A DNA stretch of 24,418 nucleotides from an uncultured bacterium (lineage in GTDB: Bacteria > Cyanobacteriota > Vampirovibrionia > Gastranaerophilales > Gastranaerophilaceae): the NCBI GenBank assembly GCA_947169755.1, contig CAMVQX010000009.1, positions 1-24,418 on the forward strand. The letters run 5' to 3'. Position numbers and translations under genes: made by a program. Every line of letters starts with the position of its first letter. The stretch's first letter is position 1. This document shows, one piece after another, positions 7,433 to 15,558 of the stretch. The notes under the pieces were generated by a model. That model was not told the DNA's origin, searched no databases, and worked only from the letters and a program-made list of their open reading frames with translations.

Positions 7433-7990
7433 TTATTTTTTATATTTTTTCAAGTATAAGTAGAAATTATCATCTTTTTTTATTTCAATATCTTTCCCCA
7501 TTTTCCAAAGTGAAAGAGGTGAATTCTCATATAGTGAATATACTGCTGATTTTGCACGGTTACCTTCTTCATTGTTCACAGCACCGTTTACAAGATAATA
7601 ACCTGCAGAAACTCCCGGTATAAATTTACTGCCAATTTTTAATGCCGCAGATTTTGCCATATTTTTTGTGTCAGGAGTTTTTATATATTTTCCCTTTATA
7701 TTATCTTTAATTTCAGTTCTTTCGTTTTCGTAAGTGTAACTTGATGGGTAAAATGTAAATGTTGCGTTGCGTTTTAATCTCTTGGGAGGTTTGACGGTAA
7801 CAGAACCTTCAATTATACTGTTTTTATTTATAATATTGTCTTTTGAAATTTCAAAATCTCTTATTGCCTGAATTTTTATAGTTTCAGTCGGATTTGCCGT
7901 TGCAAAATCCTCAAGAGCTTTAAATTCTTCTATACCTGCGTATGCCGGAATTCCTATGAGAATACATAAAATTAGTACAATCTTTTTCAT
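7433..7990 (-). CDS. small exported protein downstream of uvrA
   Basis: The 185-residue protein has a clear signal peptide (MKKIVLILCILIGIPAYA, cleavage after A-Y-A) and no lipobox cysteine after the cleavage site. The mature start E-D-F-A-T-A-N-P-T-E-T-I matches the 6741-7340 protein. The middle is beta-strand-like and basic. A stretch near residues 110-135 (K-S-A-A-L-K-I-G-S-K-F-I-P-G-V-S-A-G) is small-residue-rich and may be an amphipathic or loosely membrane-associated helix. The ATG overlaps the uvrA stop by one base (TAATG), with GAAGGG about 8 nt upstream inside uvrA, so translation is coupled. An exported protein after a DNA-repair gene probably reflects operon position rather than a shared task. 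Function unknown. Confidence 0.82.
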   Translation of the reverse strand: MKKIVLILCILIGIPAYAGIEEFKALEDFATANPTETIKIQAIRDFEISKDNIINKNSIIEGSVTVKPPKRLKRNATFTFYPSSYTYENERTEIKDNIKGKYIKTPDTKNMAKSAALKIGSKFIPGVSAGYYLVNGAVNNEEGNRAKSAVYSLYENSPLSLWKMGKDIEIKKDDNFYLYLKKYKK

Positions 7991-10830
7991 TATTTTTTCC
8001 CTTCAAATATAGGTTTTAAATATTGACCTGTATAAGATTTTTTACATTTAGAAATTTCTTTTGGTGTTCCTTGTGCAATTATTTGACCTCCGTTTATACC
8101 GCCCTCAGGACCTAAATCAATTATATGGTCGGCAATTTTTATAAAGTCTAAATTGTGTTCAATTACAAGGATTGTATTTCCCTGATCGGCAAGCTTTTGT
8201 AGAATCTTTATAAGTTTGTCCAAATCGTACCAATGCAAACCTACAGACGGTTCATCAAGCAAATAAAGAGTTTTGCCTGTAGAACGTTTGTTTAATTCCG
8301 ATGCAAGTTTAATTCTTTGGGCTTCGCCGCCTGAAAGTGTTGTTGCGCTTTGACCAAGTTTCATGTAGTCAAGTCCAACATCATACAATGTTTGAAGACG
8401 GTTCTTGATTGCAGGAATACTGTCAAAAAATTCCAATGCTTCTTTTACACTCATATCCAAAACATCAGCTATTGTTTTGCCTTTGTATTTTACTTCCAAA
8501 GTCTCTCTGTTGTATCGTTTTCCTTTACAAACATCACATTTTACGTATACGTCAGACAAGAAATTCATTTCGATTTTTAATAATCCGTCACCTTTGCAGG
8601 CTTCACAGCGTCCGCCTTTTACGTTGAAGCTGAAGCGGCCTGCTTTGTATCCTCTTAATTTTGCTTCGTTTGTTTTTGCATACAATTCTCTTATATGTGT
8701 GAATAAATCCGTATACGTTGCAGGGTTGGAACGTGGTGTTCTTCCGATAGGTGATTGGTCTATGTCTATTATTTTATCAATATGTTCAAATCCTGTAATT
8801 TCGTCTACCCCTTGAGGTTTTGGACGATTCCCTCTTAATTTGTGTCTTGCGTATTCAAATATCAAATCTTGCATAAGTGTAGATTTTCCTGAGCCTGAAA
8901 CGCCTGTCAAAACAACAATTTTGCCCAACGGAATATCAACGTCTATATTTTTTAAGTTATTCAAATATGCGTTTTTAACGTGTAAAAATTCACCGTTTCC
9001 TTCACGAGTTTTGTCGGGTATCGGAATATATTTTTCGCCGCTCAAGTATTTGCCGGTAATGGATTTTTTTGCATTAATAATATCTTCAACAGAACCGCAT
9101 GCTATAATTTTCCCCCCGTTAATTCCGGCTTTTGGACCTATGTCAACGATATAATCTGCGTTTCTTATTGTATCTTCATCGTGTTCTACTACTATTAATG
9201 TGTTTCCGAGATTTCTTAATTTTATAAGTGTTTTGATTAATCTGTCGTTATCCCTTTGGTGAAGTCCGATTGAAGGCTCATCCAGAACGTATAAAACGCC
9301 TGACAGTCCGCTTCCTATTTGAGTTGCCAGTCTGATTCTTTGGGCTTCGCCGCCGGATAAAGTTCCTGCAGTTCTTGCAAGATCAAGGTAGCTTAAACCT
9401 ACATCTTTCAAAAATCTTAGTCTGGATCTTATTTCATCTAATATTTGTTGGGCAATTTGTAATTGAAAATCATTGAATTCCAAATATAAACTTTCTACAA
9501 ATTCCAATTCTTCATCAATAGGCATCAGGGTGAATTCGTATATATTTTTGTCTTTGATTTTAACTGCAAGCGGAAATGGTTTTAATCTTGCCCCATGACA
9601 GGCAGGGCAAGGGGTAGTTGTCATGTATTTCTCAATTTCTTCTCGCCAATATTCCGCGTTGGAATCGTTGTAACGTTTTTCCAAGAATGGTATAACGCCT
9701 AAATATCTATGGTATTTGTCTTCATATCTGTGAGTACCAAATTTCATTACGTGAAATTTTACTAAGTCATCCCCGCCGTATAAGATAATTTGTTGATGTT
9801 CTTTCGGTAATTTTTCAAACGGTGTATCCATATCAATACCATAGTGATGGCAGACGGATTTTAAAACATCATCATAATATTGGGTTGATGTTCTTGACCA
9901 TGCGTATATTGCACCGTCATTTAAAGACTTTGTTTTATCAGGGACTATTAAATCAGGATCTATAACATAGTCTGCCCCAAGACCTGAACACCTTTCACAC
10001 GCACCATAAGGCGCATTGAATGAGAATATTCTCGGTGCAAGTTCATCAAAGCTTATATTGCATTTTGGGCAAGCGAGTTTTTCGCTAAATATAACTTCTC
10101 TTGGGTTATCGTCAATGATATCAATTACTGTTACCCCGTCAGCTTTTTTTAGAGCTATTTGAACACTGTCTGCAATTCTTGATTGGGCGCTTTCTTTTAC
10201 GACAATTCTGTCGATAACTACAGAGATATCGTGTTTTTTTGTTTTTTCAAGTTCTATTTCGTCTTCGTCAAGATTGTAGATTTTGCCGTCAACTTTTACC
10301 CTTACAAAGCCTTCTTGTCTTAGTTCTTCAAATGTTGATGTAAATTCTCCTTTTTTGCCTTTGGCAATTGGTGCGAGAATTTGGATTTTAGTGCCTTCGC
10401 CTATTTTTAGGATATTGTTCACTATTTCATCAAGACTTTGTGGTTTGATTTTTTCACCGCAATGAGGACAATATGGTGTGCCTGCTCTTGCGTATAGAAG
10501 CCTTAAATAATCATAAATTTCCGTAACTGTGCCGACGGTAGAGCGCGGGTTATTGCTTGTTGATTTTTGGTCAATAGAAATAGCAGGTGAAAGCCCATCG
10601 ATATAATCGACATTGGGTTTATCCATCTGCCCTAAAAATTGTCTTGCGTATGTTGAGAGGCTTTCTATATATCGTCTTTGACCTTCCGCAAAAATCGTAT
10701 CAAACGCAAGAGATGATTTCCCGGAACCTGAAACCCCTGTAAAAACAATGAGTTCGTTTTTCGGTAATTTTATAGAAACGTTTTGAAGGTTATGTTCCCT
10801 TGCTCCCTGAACTTTTATCGTGTCTAGCAT
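7990..10830 (-). CDS. uvrA: excinuclease ABC subunit A
   Basis: At 946 residues this is full length for UvrA, the damage-recognition ATPase of nucleotide excision repair. It has two ABC ATPase modules. The first Walker A, G-V-S-G-S-G-K-S-S, is at 32-40, and the second, G-V-S-G-S-G-K-S-T, lies near residue 645. Each module has a signature L-S-G-G-E-A-Q-R-I and a Walker B ending V-L-D-E-P-S or L-L-D-E-P-S. Paired CxxC zinc-binding motifs are visible, including C-P-K-C...C-E-R-C in the first half and C-E-A-C...C-D-V-C in the second. The N-terminus 'IKVQGAREHNL' is canonical and fixes the start. UvrB and UvrC are not in the window. The only promoter-like hexamers are so near the ATG that the mRNA would be essentially leaderless. 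No LexA-type operator was recognised. Confidence 0.98.
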   Translation of the reverse strand: MLDTIKVQGAREHNLQNVSIKLPKNELIVFTGVSGSGKSSLAFDTIFAEGQRRYIESLSTYARQFLGQMDKPNVDYIDGLSPAISIDQKSTSNNPRSTVGTVTEIYDYLRLLYARAGTPYCPHCGEKIKPQSLDEIVNNILKIGEGTKIQILAPIAKGKKGEFTSTFEELRQEGFVRVKVDGKIYNLDEDEIELEKTKKHDISVVIDRIVVKESAQSRIADSVQIALKKADGVTVIDIIDDNPREVIFSEKLACPKCNISFDELAPRIFSFNAPYGACERCSGLGADYVIDPDLIVPDKTKSLNDGAIYAWSRTSTQYYDDVLKSVCHHYGIDMDTPFEKLPKEHQQIILYGGDDLVKFHVMKFGTHRYEDKYHRYLGVIPFLEKRYNDSNAEYWREEIEKYMTTTPCPACHGARLKPFPLAVKIKDKNIYEFTLMPIDEELEFVESLYLEFNDFQLQIAQQILDEIRSRLRFLKDVGLSYLDLARTAGTLSGGEAQRIRLATQIGSGLSGVLYVLDEPSIGLHQRDNDRLIKTLIKLRNLGNTLIVVEHDEDTIRNADYIVDIGPKAGINGGKIIACGSVEDIINAKKSITGKYLSGEKYIPIPDKTREGNGEFLHVKNAYLNNLKNIDVDIPLGKIVVLTGVSGSGKSTLMQDLIFEYARHKLRGNRPKPQGVDEITGFEHIDKIIDIDQSPIGRTPRSNPATYTDLFTHIRELYAKTNEAKLRGYKAGRFSFNVKGGRCEACKGDGLLKIEMNFLSDVYVKCDVCKGKRYNRETLEVKYKGKTIADVLDMSVKEALEFFDSIPAIKNRLQTLYDVGLDYMKLGQSATTLSGGEAQRIKLASELNKRSTGKTLYLLDEPSVGLHWYDLDKLIKILQKLADQGNTILVIEHNLDFIKIADHIIDLGPEGGINGGQIIAQGTPKEISKCKKSYTGQYLKPIFEGKK

Positions 10831-10836
10831 AATCTA

Positions 10837-10864
10837 ATTATTGCATGGAAAAAAAGTTTTTCAA
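10837..10864 (-). promoter_or_regulatory. possible leaderless promoter of uvrA
   Basis: On the minus strand TTGAAA (10864-10859), a 16-nt spacer and AATAAT (10842-10837) sit 6 nt before the ATG. Transcription would start at or next to the start codon, and no Shine-Dalgarno sequence is present. The match is modest in AT-rich DNA. Confidence 0.35.
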
Positions 10865-10924
10865 ATGGAAAATTACTTGTGAACATATAAGATTTTGCCT
10901 AAATTACAGACTGATTATAAATTT

Positions 10925-11869
10925 TTATTTTACGGCAACTTCTTTCAACGTCTCCAAGTATTTTACGGCATAAACAGCACCGACAGCGCCGTCTGCGGCA
11001 GCTGTTATGACTTGTCTTAAGGGAGTTGTCCTGACATCTCCTACAGCGTATACGCCTTCAACTGATGTTGCCATTGTTTCATCTGTTATAATAAAACCTC
11101 TGGCATCCTGTTGTAATTGTCCTGTAAAGTTCTCTACATTCGGGCTCATTCCGATGTAAGGGAAAATCCCGTTGATAGACAATTCTGATACTTCTTTAGT
11201 TTTAACATTTTCCAAAACAACAGAGTTTACAAGGTCGCTGCCTTTGATTTCTTTTACTACAGTATCCCAAATAAATTCCAATTTTTCATTTTTGAAAGCG
11301 CGTTCTTGAACAATTTTGTCAGCCCTGAGCTCATCTCGTCTGTGTATTACATAAACTTTGTCTGCAAATTTTGTCAAATACATAGCTTCTTCAACGGCAG
11401 CATTGCCGCCGCCTACAACGGCAACGATTTTGCCTTTGTAAAAAGCTCCGTCACAAACTGCACAATAGCTTACGCCACGTCCGACAAATTCTTTTTCCCC
11501 TGGGACTCCAAGTTTCATCGGTTGAGCACCTGTTGCGATAATGATTGTTTTTGCATTGAATTCATGCTCATTTGTGATTATTTTTTTTGATTTTAAATCT
11601 ATACTTTTAATTTCTTGCATTGGAAATTTGTGAACACCGAATTTATCTGCGTGTTCTTCAAATTTTTCCATCAAATCATATCCGCCAACCATTTGAAATC
11701 CCGGATAGTTTTCTAATTCAAGGTAATTTGACGGCTGTCCGCCAAACATGTTTGTATCAATAATGGCGGTTGAAACAGCCCCTCTGCTTGAATAAATTGC
11801 AGCAGAAAGTCCTGCAGGACCGCCTCCTAAGATGACCGTGTCAAAATTCAATTGTTCCATATTCCTCAT
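10925..11869 (-). CDS. trxB: thioredoxin reductase
   Basis: The 314-residue flavoprotein reduces thioredoxin with NADPH. G-G-G-P-A-G-L-S-A (15-23) is the FAD-binding loop. The redox-active C-A-V-C-D (136-140) is the CxxC of low-molecular-weight TrxB. G-G-G-N-A-A (153-158) and H-R-R-D-E form the NADPH site, and the C-terminal 'VYAVGDV' block completes FAD binding. The ATG at 11869 overlaps the preceding gene's TGA (ATGA), which favours this start. A second ATG at 11860 (MEQLNF) is possible and would remove only three residues. The upstream partner is an exported protein of unknown function. The thioredoxin gene itself is not in the window. Confidence 0.97.
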   Translation of the reverse strand: MRNMEQLNFDTVILGGGPAGLSAAIYSSRGAVSTAIIDTNMFGGQPSNYLELENYPGFQMVGGYDLMEKFEEHADKFGVHKFPMQEIKSIDLKSKKIITNEHEFNAKTIIIATGAQPMKLGVPGEKEFVGRGVSYCAVCDGAFYKGKIVAVVGGGNAAVEEAMYLTKFADKVYVIHRRDELRADKIVQERAFKNEKLEFIWDTVVKEIKGSDLVNSVVLENVKTKEVSELSINGIFPYIGMSPNVENFTGQLQQDARGFIITDETMATSVEGVYAVGDVRTTPLRQVITAAADGAVGAVYAVKYLETLKEVAVK

Positions 11870-12363
11870 TTCCCTGTTATGCTCTCTCCGAAAATCTTTT
11901 CGCCTTTGAGCAAATAAATTGCGCTATCTTTTCTTACAAGTTTTTTTTCTTCAAAGTTTGAATAGGTTTCCAGAGTTATATAATTTACTCCTGTGAAAGA
12001 ATCTCCTTCAAGTTTTAAATCTACCGTGTCAATTAAGATTTTGTTATCGTCATATCCGCCGGTTTTTGTAAACCTTATGAGGTTACCTTCCACATAATCC
12101 ACTTTAACAGAAGCGTTTGCTCCTGTAAACGGGTTGTTTAAATTAATGACGTCACCAACCCTTGATAAGTTCCAAAAATCAATAGCGTTTGGTTTAAAAT
12201 ATGTACTTCCGGATTGTTTATCCATTTTGGCAACAACACGCCAAGTACCGTAAATAGAATTCGGAACTTCATCAATAGAAATTCCGGCCTGTAACGGCTC
12301 CGAAAATACCGAAAGACCAAAAAACAATACAAATAACGTTAAAATATATTTTACATGTTCCAT
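11866..12363 (-). CDS. small exported protein, lipocalin-like size, unknown function
   Basis: The 165-residue protein begins with a signal peptide: E-H-V-K, a hydrophobic stretch ILTLFVLFFGLSVFS, and a likely cleavage near L-Q-A-G at about residue 26. There is no cysteine at the cleavage site. The mature part opens 'VPNSIYGTWRVVAKM', like the entry strand of small beta-barrel proteins of the lipocalin/THAP-like size class, and continues as alternating strands and turns (GDVINLNNPF, ASVKVDYVEG, LIRFTKTGG). This is a fold-level impression only. It overlaps trxB by 4 nt, so the two are translated together. The coupling could hint at a redox or envelope stress link, but the protein has no cysteines for disulphide chemistry. 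Confidence 0.8.
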   Translation of the reverse strand: MEHVKYILTLFVLFFGLSVFSEPLQAGISIDEVPNSIYGTWRVVAKMDKQSGSTYFKPNAIDFWNLSRVGDVINLNNPFTGANASVKVDYVEGNLIRFTKTGGYDDNKILIDTVDLKLEGDSFTGVNYITLETYSNFEEKKLVRKDSAIYLLKGEKIFGESITGK

Positions 12364-12369
12364 AATTTC

Positions 12370-12397
12370 TTATTAATTATTTTACTACAAATTTCAA
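12370..12397 (-). promoter_or_regulatory. weak promoter candidate before the exported-protein/trxB pair
   Basis: TTGAAA (12397-12392), 16 nt and TAATAA (12375-12370) on the minus strand lie 6 nt before the ATG at 12363. The spacing is like that at uvrA. AT-richness makes chance matches likely here. Confidence 0.25.
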
Positions 12398-12417
12398 TAA
12401 ATGAAATAATATTATAA

Positions 12418-12443
12418 CAAAAGACCCCTATTGGGGTCTTTTG
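12418..12443 (-). terminator. intrinsic terminator of pgi
   Basis: An 11-bp perfect stem CAAAAGACCCC/GGGGTCTTTTG with loop TATT (12429-12432) lies 18 nt beyond the pgi stop and is followed on the minus strand by a T-rich tail. The A/T arms would also permit termination on the other strand. Confidence 0.9.
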
Positions 12444-12461
12444 TATATGTGTATTAATTAT

Positions 12462-13850
12462 CTATACAGTAGCCATTTTTTCTTGGAGTGCCATTGCAGA
12501 TTCTTCGTAGCCTGCTCTGCCCATCAAGGCATATGTATAATTTTTAGCTTGTTCAACACCAGGTTGATTGAATGTGTTGATGTTATAAAGTTCACCTGCA
12601 ATAGCAGTTTGAACTTCTAACATATATAGAAGTTGTGCAACGTTGTAGCCGTCAACTCTGTCAAGTGTGATTGTTATTGTCGGTCTGTTATAATCTGACA
12701 ATGCAACTCTTGTAGAATCAGCTTCGGCATTAATCAATTGGTTAATGGTTTTTCCGCCCAAGTAACCGATGCCTGTGTATTCAAAGATATGCGGGATTTC
12801 AAGAGTCTTGTCAAATTCCGCAACTCTTATGAAGTTGATAACTTTGTCATTAGGACCTTCATTATAAAGTTGAATTTGTGAGTGCTGGTCTGTTGCGCCG
12901 AGAGCTTTAATAGGTGTCGGACCGATATGAACATCGTTGCCGTTTTTATCTTTATTTTTGCCTAAAGATTCAGCCCAAAGCTGAACATACCAATCAGATA
13001 CATATTTCAATCTGCTTGAATAAGGCATCATAACTGATAGGTTTTTACCTTTTTTAGTATCCATCAAATAGTGAATTAAAGCGTTTTGTGCTGCAATATT
13101 TTCGTTAATATCAGTATTTTTCAAAGCCAAATCCATATCTTTGATACCGTTGATAATTTCATCAATATCAAGCCCAACTAATGCAAAAGGCAACAAACCT
13201 ACTGCTGAAAATACTGAAAATCTTCCGCCGACATCATCAGGAACAACGAAAGTTTTGTAGCCTTCTTGTTCTGAAATTTGTCTTAAGATACCTGTTTTTT
13301 TATCTGTTGTAGCAACAATATTTTTTCTGTAATCTGCACCAAGTTCTTTTTCAAGTTTGTCTTTTACAATCATAAATTGAGACATTGTTTCAGCTGTAGA
13401 ACCTGATTTTGTTATTACATTTACAAGAGTCTTTTTTAAATCAAGTATGCTTAACAAACCTGTAATTGAATCAGGATCAATGTTGTCCAAGAAGAAAATT
13501 CTTGGATTCCCGTTTCTTTGTTCCGGAGTCAAAAGATTCCAATAAGGTTTTAAAAGTGCTTCTGTAACAGCGATACCACCCAATGCAGATCCGCCGATAC
13601 CAAGAACAAGAATATTTTCGAACTTACCTTTAACCATAGAAGCAAATTCTTTAACATACCAAATGGTTTCTTCGTTGTAACCCAAGTTCATCCATTGAAG
13701 CCATTGCTCAGGCTTGTCCTTTCTTTTGTTCAAATCAGTAATGATTTGTGCAATAGTGTCTTTGTAATTTGCAAATTCCTGTTGAATGTTTAATCCGTTT
13801 TCTTTGCCGATAACCATTTCATCAGTGTTTTTGTAGTTTAGTTTAATCAT
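12462..13850 (-). CDS. pgi: glucose-6-phosphate isomerase
   Basis: The protein has 462 residues, the size of the shorter bacterial phosphoglucose isomerases. It interconverts glucose-6-phosphate and fructose-6-phosphate in glycolysis. G-I-G-G-S-A-L-G-G (84-92) and T-K-S-G-S-T-A-E-T (147-155) form the sugar-phosphate-binding SIS domains. G-G-R-F-S (208-212), W-A-E-S-L-G-K (292-298) and D-Q-H-S-Q (321-325) carry the family's catalytic Arg, Glu and His, and the F-N-Q-P-G-V-E-Q-A-K block (427-436) holds the terminal lysine. GAGGG lies 7 nt before the ATG. It is monocistronic, with its own promoter, a palindrome downstream of the -10, and a strong terminator. Confidence 0.97.
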   Translation of the reverse strand: MIKLNYKNTDEMVIGKENGLNIQQEFANYKDTIAQIITDLNKRKDKPEQWLQWMNLGYNEETIWYVKEFASMVKGKFENILVLGIGGSALGGIAVTEALLKPYWNLLTPEQRNGNPRIFFLDNIDPDSITGLLSILDLKKTLVNVITKSGSTAETMSQFMIVKDKLEKELGADYRKNIVATTDKKTGILRQISEQEGYKTFVVPDDVGGRFSVFSAVGLLPFALVGLDIDEIINGIKDMDLALKNTDINENIAAQNALIHYLMDTKKGKNLSVMMPYSSRLKYVSDWYVQLWAESLGKNKDKNGNDVHIGPTPIKALGATDQHSQIQLYNEGPNDKVINFIRVAEFDKTLEIPHIFEYTGIGYLGGKTINQLINAEADSTRVALSDYNRPTITITLDRVDGYNVAQLLYMLEVQTAIAGELYNINTFNQPGVEQAKNYTYALMGRAGYEESAMALQEKMATV

Positions 13851-13870
13851 CTCTTACCCTCGTAAAAATT

Positions 13871-13895
13871 AATAAGTACACTTTATACACTTATT
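13871..13895 (-). promoter_or_regulatory. operator-like palindrome at the pgi transcription start
   Basis: AATAAGT (13871-13877) and ACTTATT (13889-13895) form a 7-bp inverted repeat with an 11-nt spacer. It covers the predicted start site and touches the -10. A second inverted repeat, AGTACA...TGTACT (13875-13880, 13899-13904), overlaps it. The position suits a repressor site. The regulator is unknown. Confidence 0.4.
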
Positions 13896-13920
13896 ATATG
13901 TACTGAAGGTTTAAAAACAA
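13893..13920 (-). promoter_or_regulatory. promoter of pgi
   Basis: On the minus strand TTGTTT (13920-13915), 16 nt and a perfect TATAAT (13898-13893). Initiation near 13886 leaves a leader of about 35 nt containing GAGGG. Confidence 0.65.
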
Positions 13921-13947
13921 TAGCATTAAGGATTTTTTAATAATTGT

Positions 13948-13976
13948 TTGCAATTAAGGGGAATTTTTTATATAAT
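13948..13976 (+). promoter_or_regulatory. promoter of the mlaE-mlaF-aminotransferase operon
   Basis: TTGCAA (13948-13953), a 17-nt spacer and a perfect TATAAT (13971-13976). The ATG of mlaE is at 13984, only 7 nt past the -10, so the transcript would start on or just before the initiation codon. Confidence 0.65.
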
Positions 13977-13983
13977 CATTGGT

Positions 13984-14793
13984 ATGGGGAGCTTTCAGAA
14001 ATACTATAGACAATCGGCAACTTATAAAATATGTTTAGGACTCTTAGAAGGTTTGGAAAAGTCTTTGAGTACGTTTGGAGACATAGTTATAAATGGTTTT
14101 GGCGTAATAAAATGCTTGTTTAAGGGCGAAATAAGTTGGAAAGAATTCATTGAACAATGCAATAGATTTGGCATAACCTCTTTACCTATTACTCTGTCTA
14201 TTGTTGGCATGACTTCCGTAATTGTTGCATCTCAAGTTGCTCTTGAGATGGTAAAACAAGGTGGAGGAAATTTTGTAGGGCTTTTGCTTACGATGCTGAT
14301 TGTAAGAGAAGTTGGAGTAATAATGTCAGGTTTTGCGATAATTTCCATGATAGGTTCTTCTTTGGCATCTGAGATTGCAACCATGCGTGTAACAGAACAG
14401 ATTGATGCAATAGAAGTTCTGAAAGTGAGTCCTATAAAATATTTGTTCGTACCAAGAGTTATGGCTGGATTGGTTATGATGCCGCCTGTCGTAGCGGTTG
14501 CTTCTGTAGTAGGTGTACTTGCCGGTGCTGTTACATCAAATCTTGCATCAGGTTTAAGCTATCGTGCATTTTTTGACTCTATGTGGCTTGGTGTATATAT
14601 GAAGGATCTTGGCGTTTGTATGCTGAAAGCAGCAACTTTCGGTGCGGTAATTGCTTTAATCAGCTGTTCTTGCGGATATGCCGCTTCCGGCGGTGCAAAA
14701 GGTGTAGGTGAAGCTACAACAAAGGCAGTTGTTTGGTCATTTGTGGCTATTGTAATTTTGGACATGATTTTTGCAATAGCGTTCTTCTTCTAA
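13984..14793 (+). CDS. mlaE: MlaE-family lipid-transport ABC permease
   Basis: The 269-residue protein is the usual size for the MlaE/YrbE permease that, with an MlaF ATPase and an MCE-domain protein, moves phospholipids between inner and outer membranes. The C-terminal two thirds is hydrophobic with about five segments. The family block around 'IVREVGVIMSGFAIISM' and 'EIATMRVTEQIDAIEVL' is the conserved coupling region, followed by 'PRVMAGLVMMPP'. The ATG at 13984 was chosen over a TTG at 13948, which lies inside the predicted -35. There is no Shine-Dalgarno sequence at usable distance, and the promoter implies a leaderless mRNA. mlaF follows after 27 nt. No MCE-domain (mlaD) gene is present nearby. 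Confidence 0.9.
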   Translation: MGSFQKYYRQSATYKICLGLLEGLEKSLSTFGDIVINGFGVIKCLFKGEISWKEFIEQCNRFGITSLPITLSIVGMTSVIVASQVALEMVKQGGGNFVGLLLTMLIVREVGVIMSGFAIISMIGSSLASEIATMRVTEQIDAIEVLKVSPIKYLFVPRVMAGLVMMPPVVAVASVVGVLAGAVTSNLASGLSYRAFFDSMWLGVYMKDLGVCMLKAATFGAVIALISCSCGYAASGGAKGVGEATTKAVVWSFVAIVILDMIFAIAFFF

Positions 14794-14820
14794 AATTAAA
14801 AATTATAAAAGGAAAATAAA

Positions 14821-15546
14821 ATGAGTATAGAAGTTAAACATTTGGTTAAAACATTTGATGACAGGAAAGTTATAGATGATGTATCTTTCAAAGTCGAAGA
14901 TGGTGAAACATTGGCTATCGTTGGGTTTTCCGGCTCCGGTAAATCTACAATATTAAAACTTATTTGCGGTCTTTTGACTAAAGACAGCGGTGAGATTATT
15001 ACTTCTGATGGTGATATCGCAATGGTTTTTCAGTATTCCGCTTTATTTGATTCTTTAAATGTTGCTGATAATATAGCTTTTGCTCTTCGCGAAAGAAAGG
15101 AACTTCGTAATAAATATACCGAAAAAGAAATCAGAAGAATCGTTTCTGAAAAACTTGAACTTGTTGGTTTGAAGGGTATAGAACGTAAATTCCCGTCTGA
15201 ATTATCAGGCGGTATGCAAAAACGTGTCAGTTTTGCACGTGCTATTGTTACCGAACCTAACACAATACTTTATGATGAACCCACTGCCGGATTAGATCCT
15301 ATTTCATCTACACTTATTGAAGATTATATAGTAAGATTAAAAGAAGAAACGCATGCTGCGTCTATAGTTGTAACGCACCAGATGTCTACTATTACAAGAA
15401 CTGCAAATCGTGTTATTATGTTGTATAATGGTAAAGTAGTTTTTGAAGGTACACCTGAAGAAATGCTAAAACAGGATAATGAATATACAAGACAATTTGT
15501 TACGGCATCATTAGAAGGCCCAATGCAAATGTTAGCCGAAAATTAA
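14821..15546 (+). CDS. mlaF: MlaF-family ABC ATPase
   Basis: The 241-residue ATP-binding subunit pairs with the MlaE permease. Walker A is G-F-S-G-S-G-K-S-T (35-43), the Q-loop is V-F-Q-Y (about 69-72), the signature is L-S-G-G-M-Q-K-R (128-135), Walker B ends I-L-Y-D-E-P-T (149-155) and the switch His is 186. The G-G-M-Q signature and the Y-D-E-P Walker B are typical of the MlaF/Ttg2A group rather than amino-acid importers. AAAGGA precedes the ATG, and the gene is 12 nt from the aminotransferase. It acts at the inner face of the cytoplasmic membrane in lipid asymmetry maintenance or outer-membrane lipid supply. Confidence 0.92.
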   Translation: MSIEVKHLVKTFDDRKVIDDVSFKVEDGETLAIVGFSGSGKSTILKLICGLLTKDSGEIITSDGDIAMVFQYSALFDSLNVADNIAFALRERKELRNKYTEKEIRRIVSEKLELVGLKGIERKFPSELSGGMQKRVSFARAIVTEPNTILYDEPTAGLDPISSTLIEDYIVRLKEETHAASIVVTHQMSTITRTANRVIMLYNGKVVFEGTPEEMLKQDNEYTRQFVTASLEGPMQMLAEN

Positions 15547-15558
15547 GAGGGATATAGT

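Noticed and set aside
8405..8815. Plus-strand ORF of 136 codons opposite uvrA
   Set aside because: It is an antisense shadow of conserved UvrA coding sequence, with no ribosome site or recognisable protein.
10831..10924. LexA/SOS operator upstream of uvrA
   Set aside because: A lone GAAC occurs, but no partner half-site at the spacing of known LexA boxes.
13948..13983. TTG-started extension of mlaE
   Set aside because: The TTG is the first three bases of the predicted -35 box, and no ribosome site precedes it.
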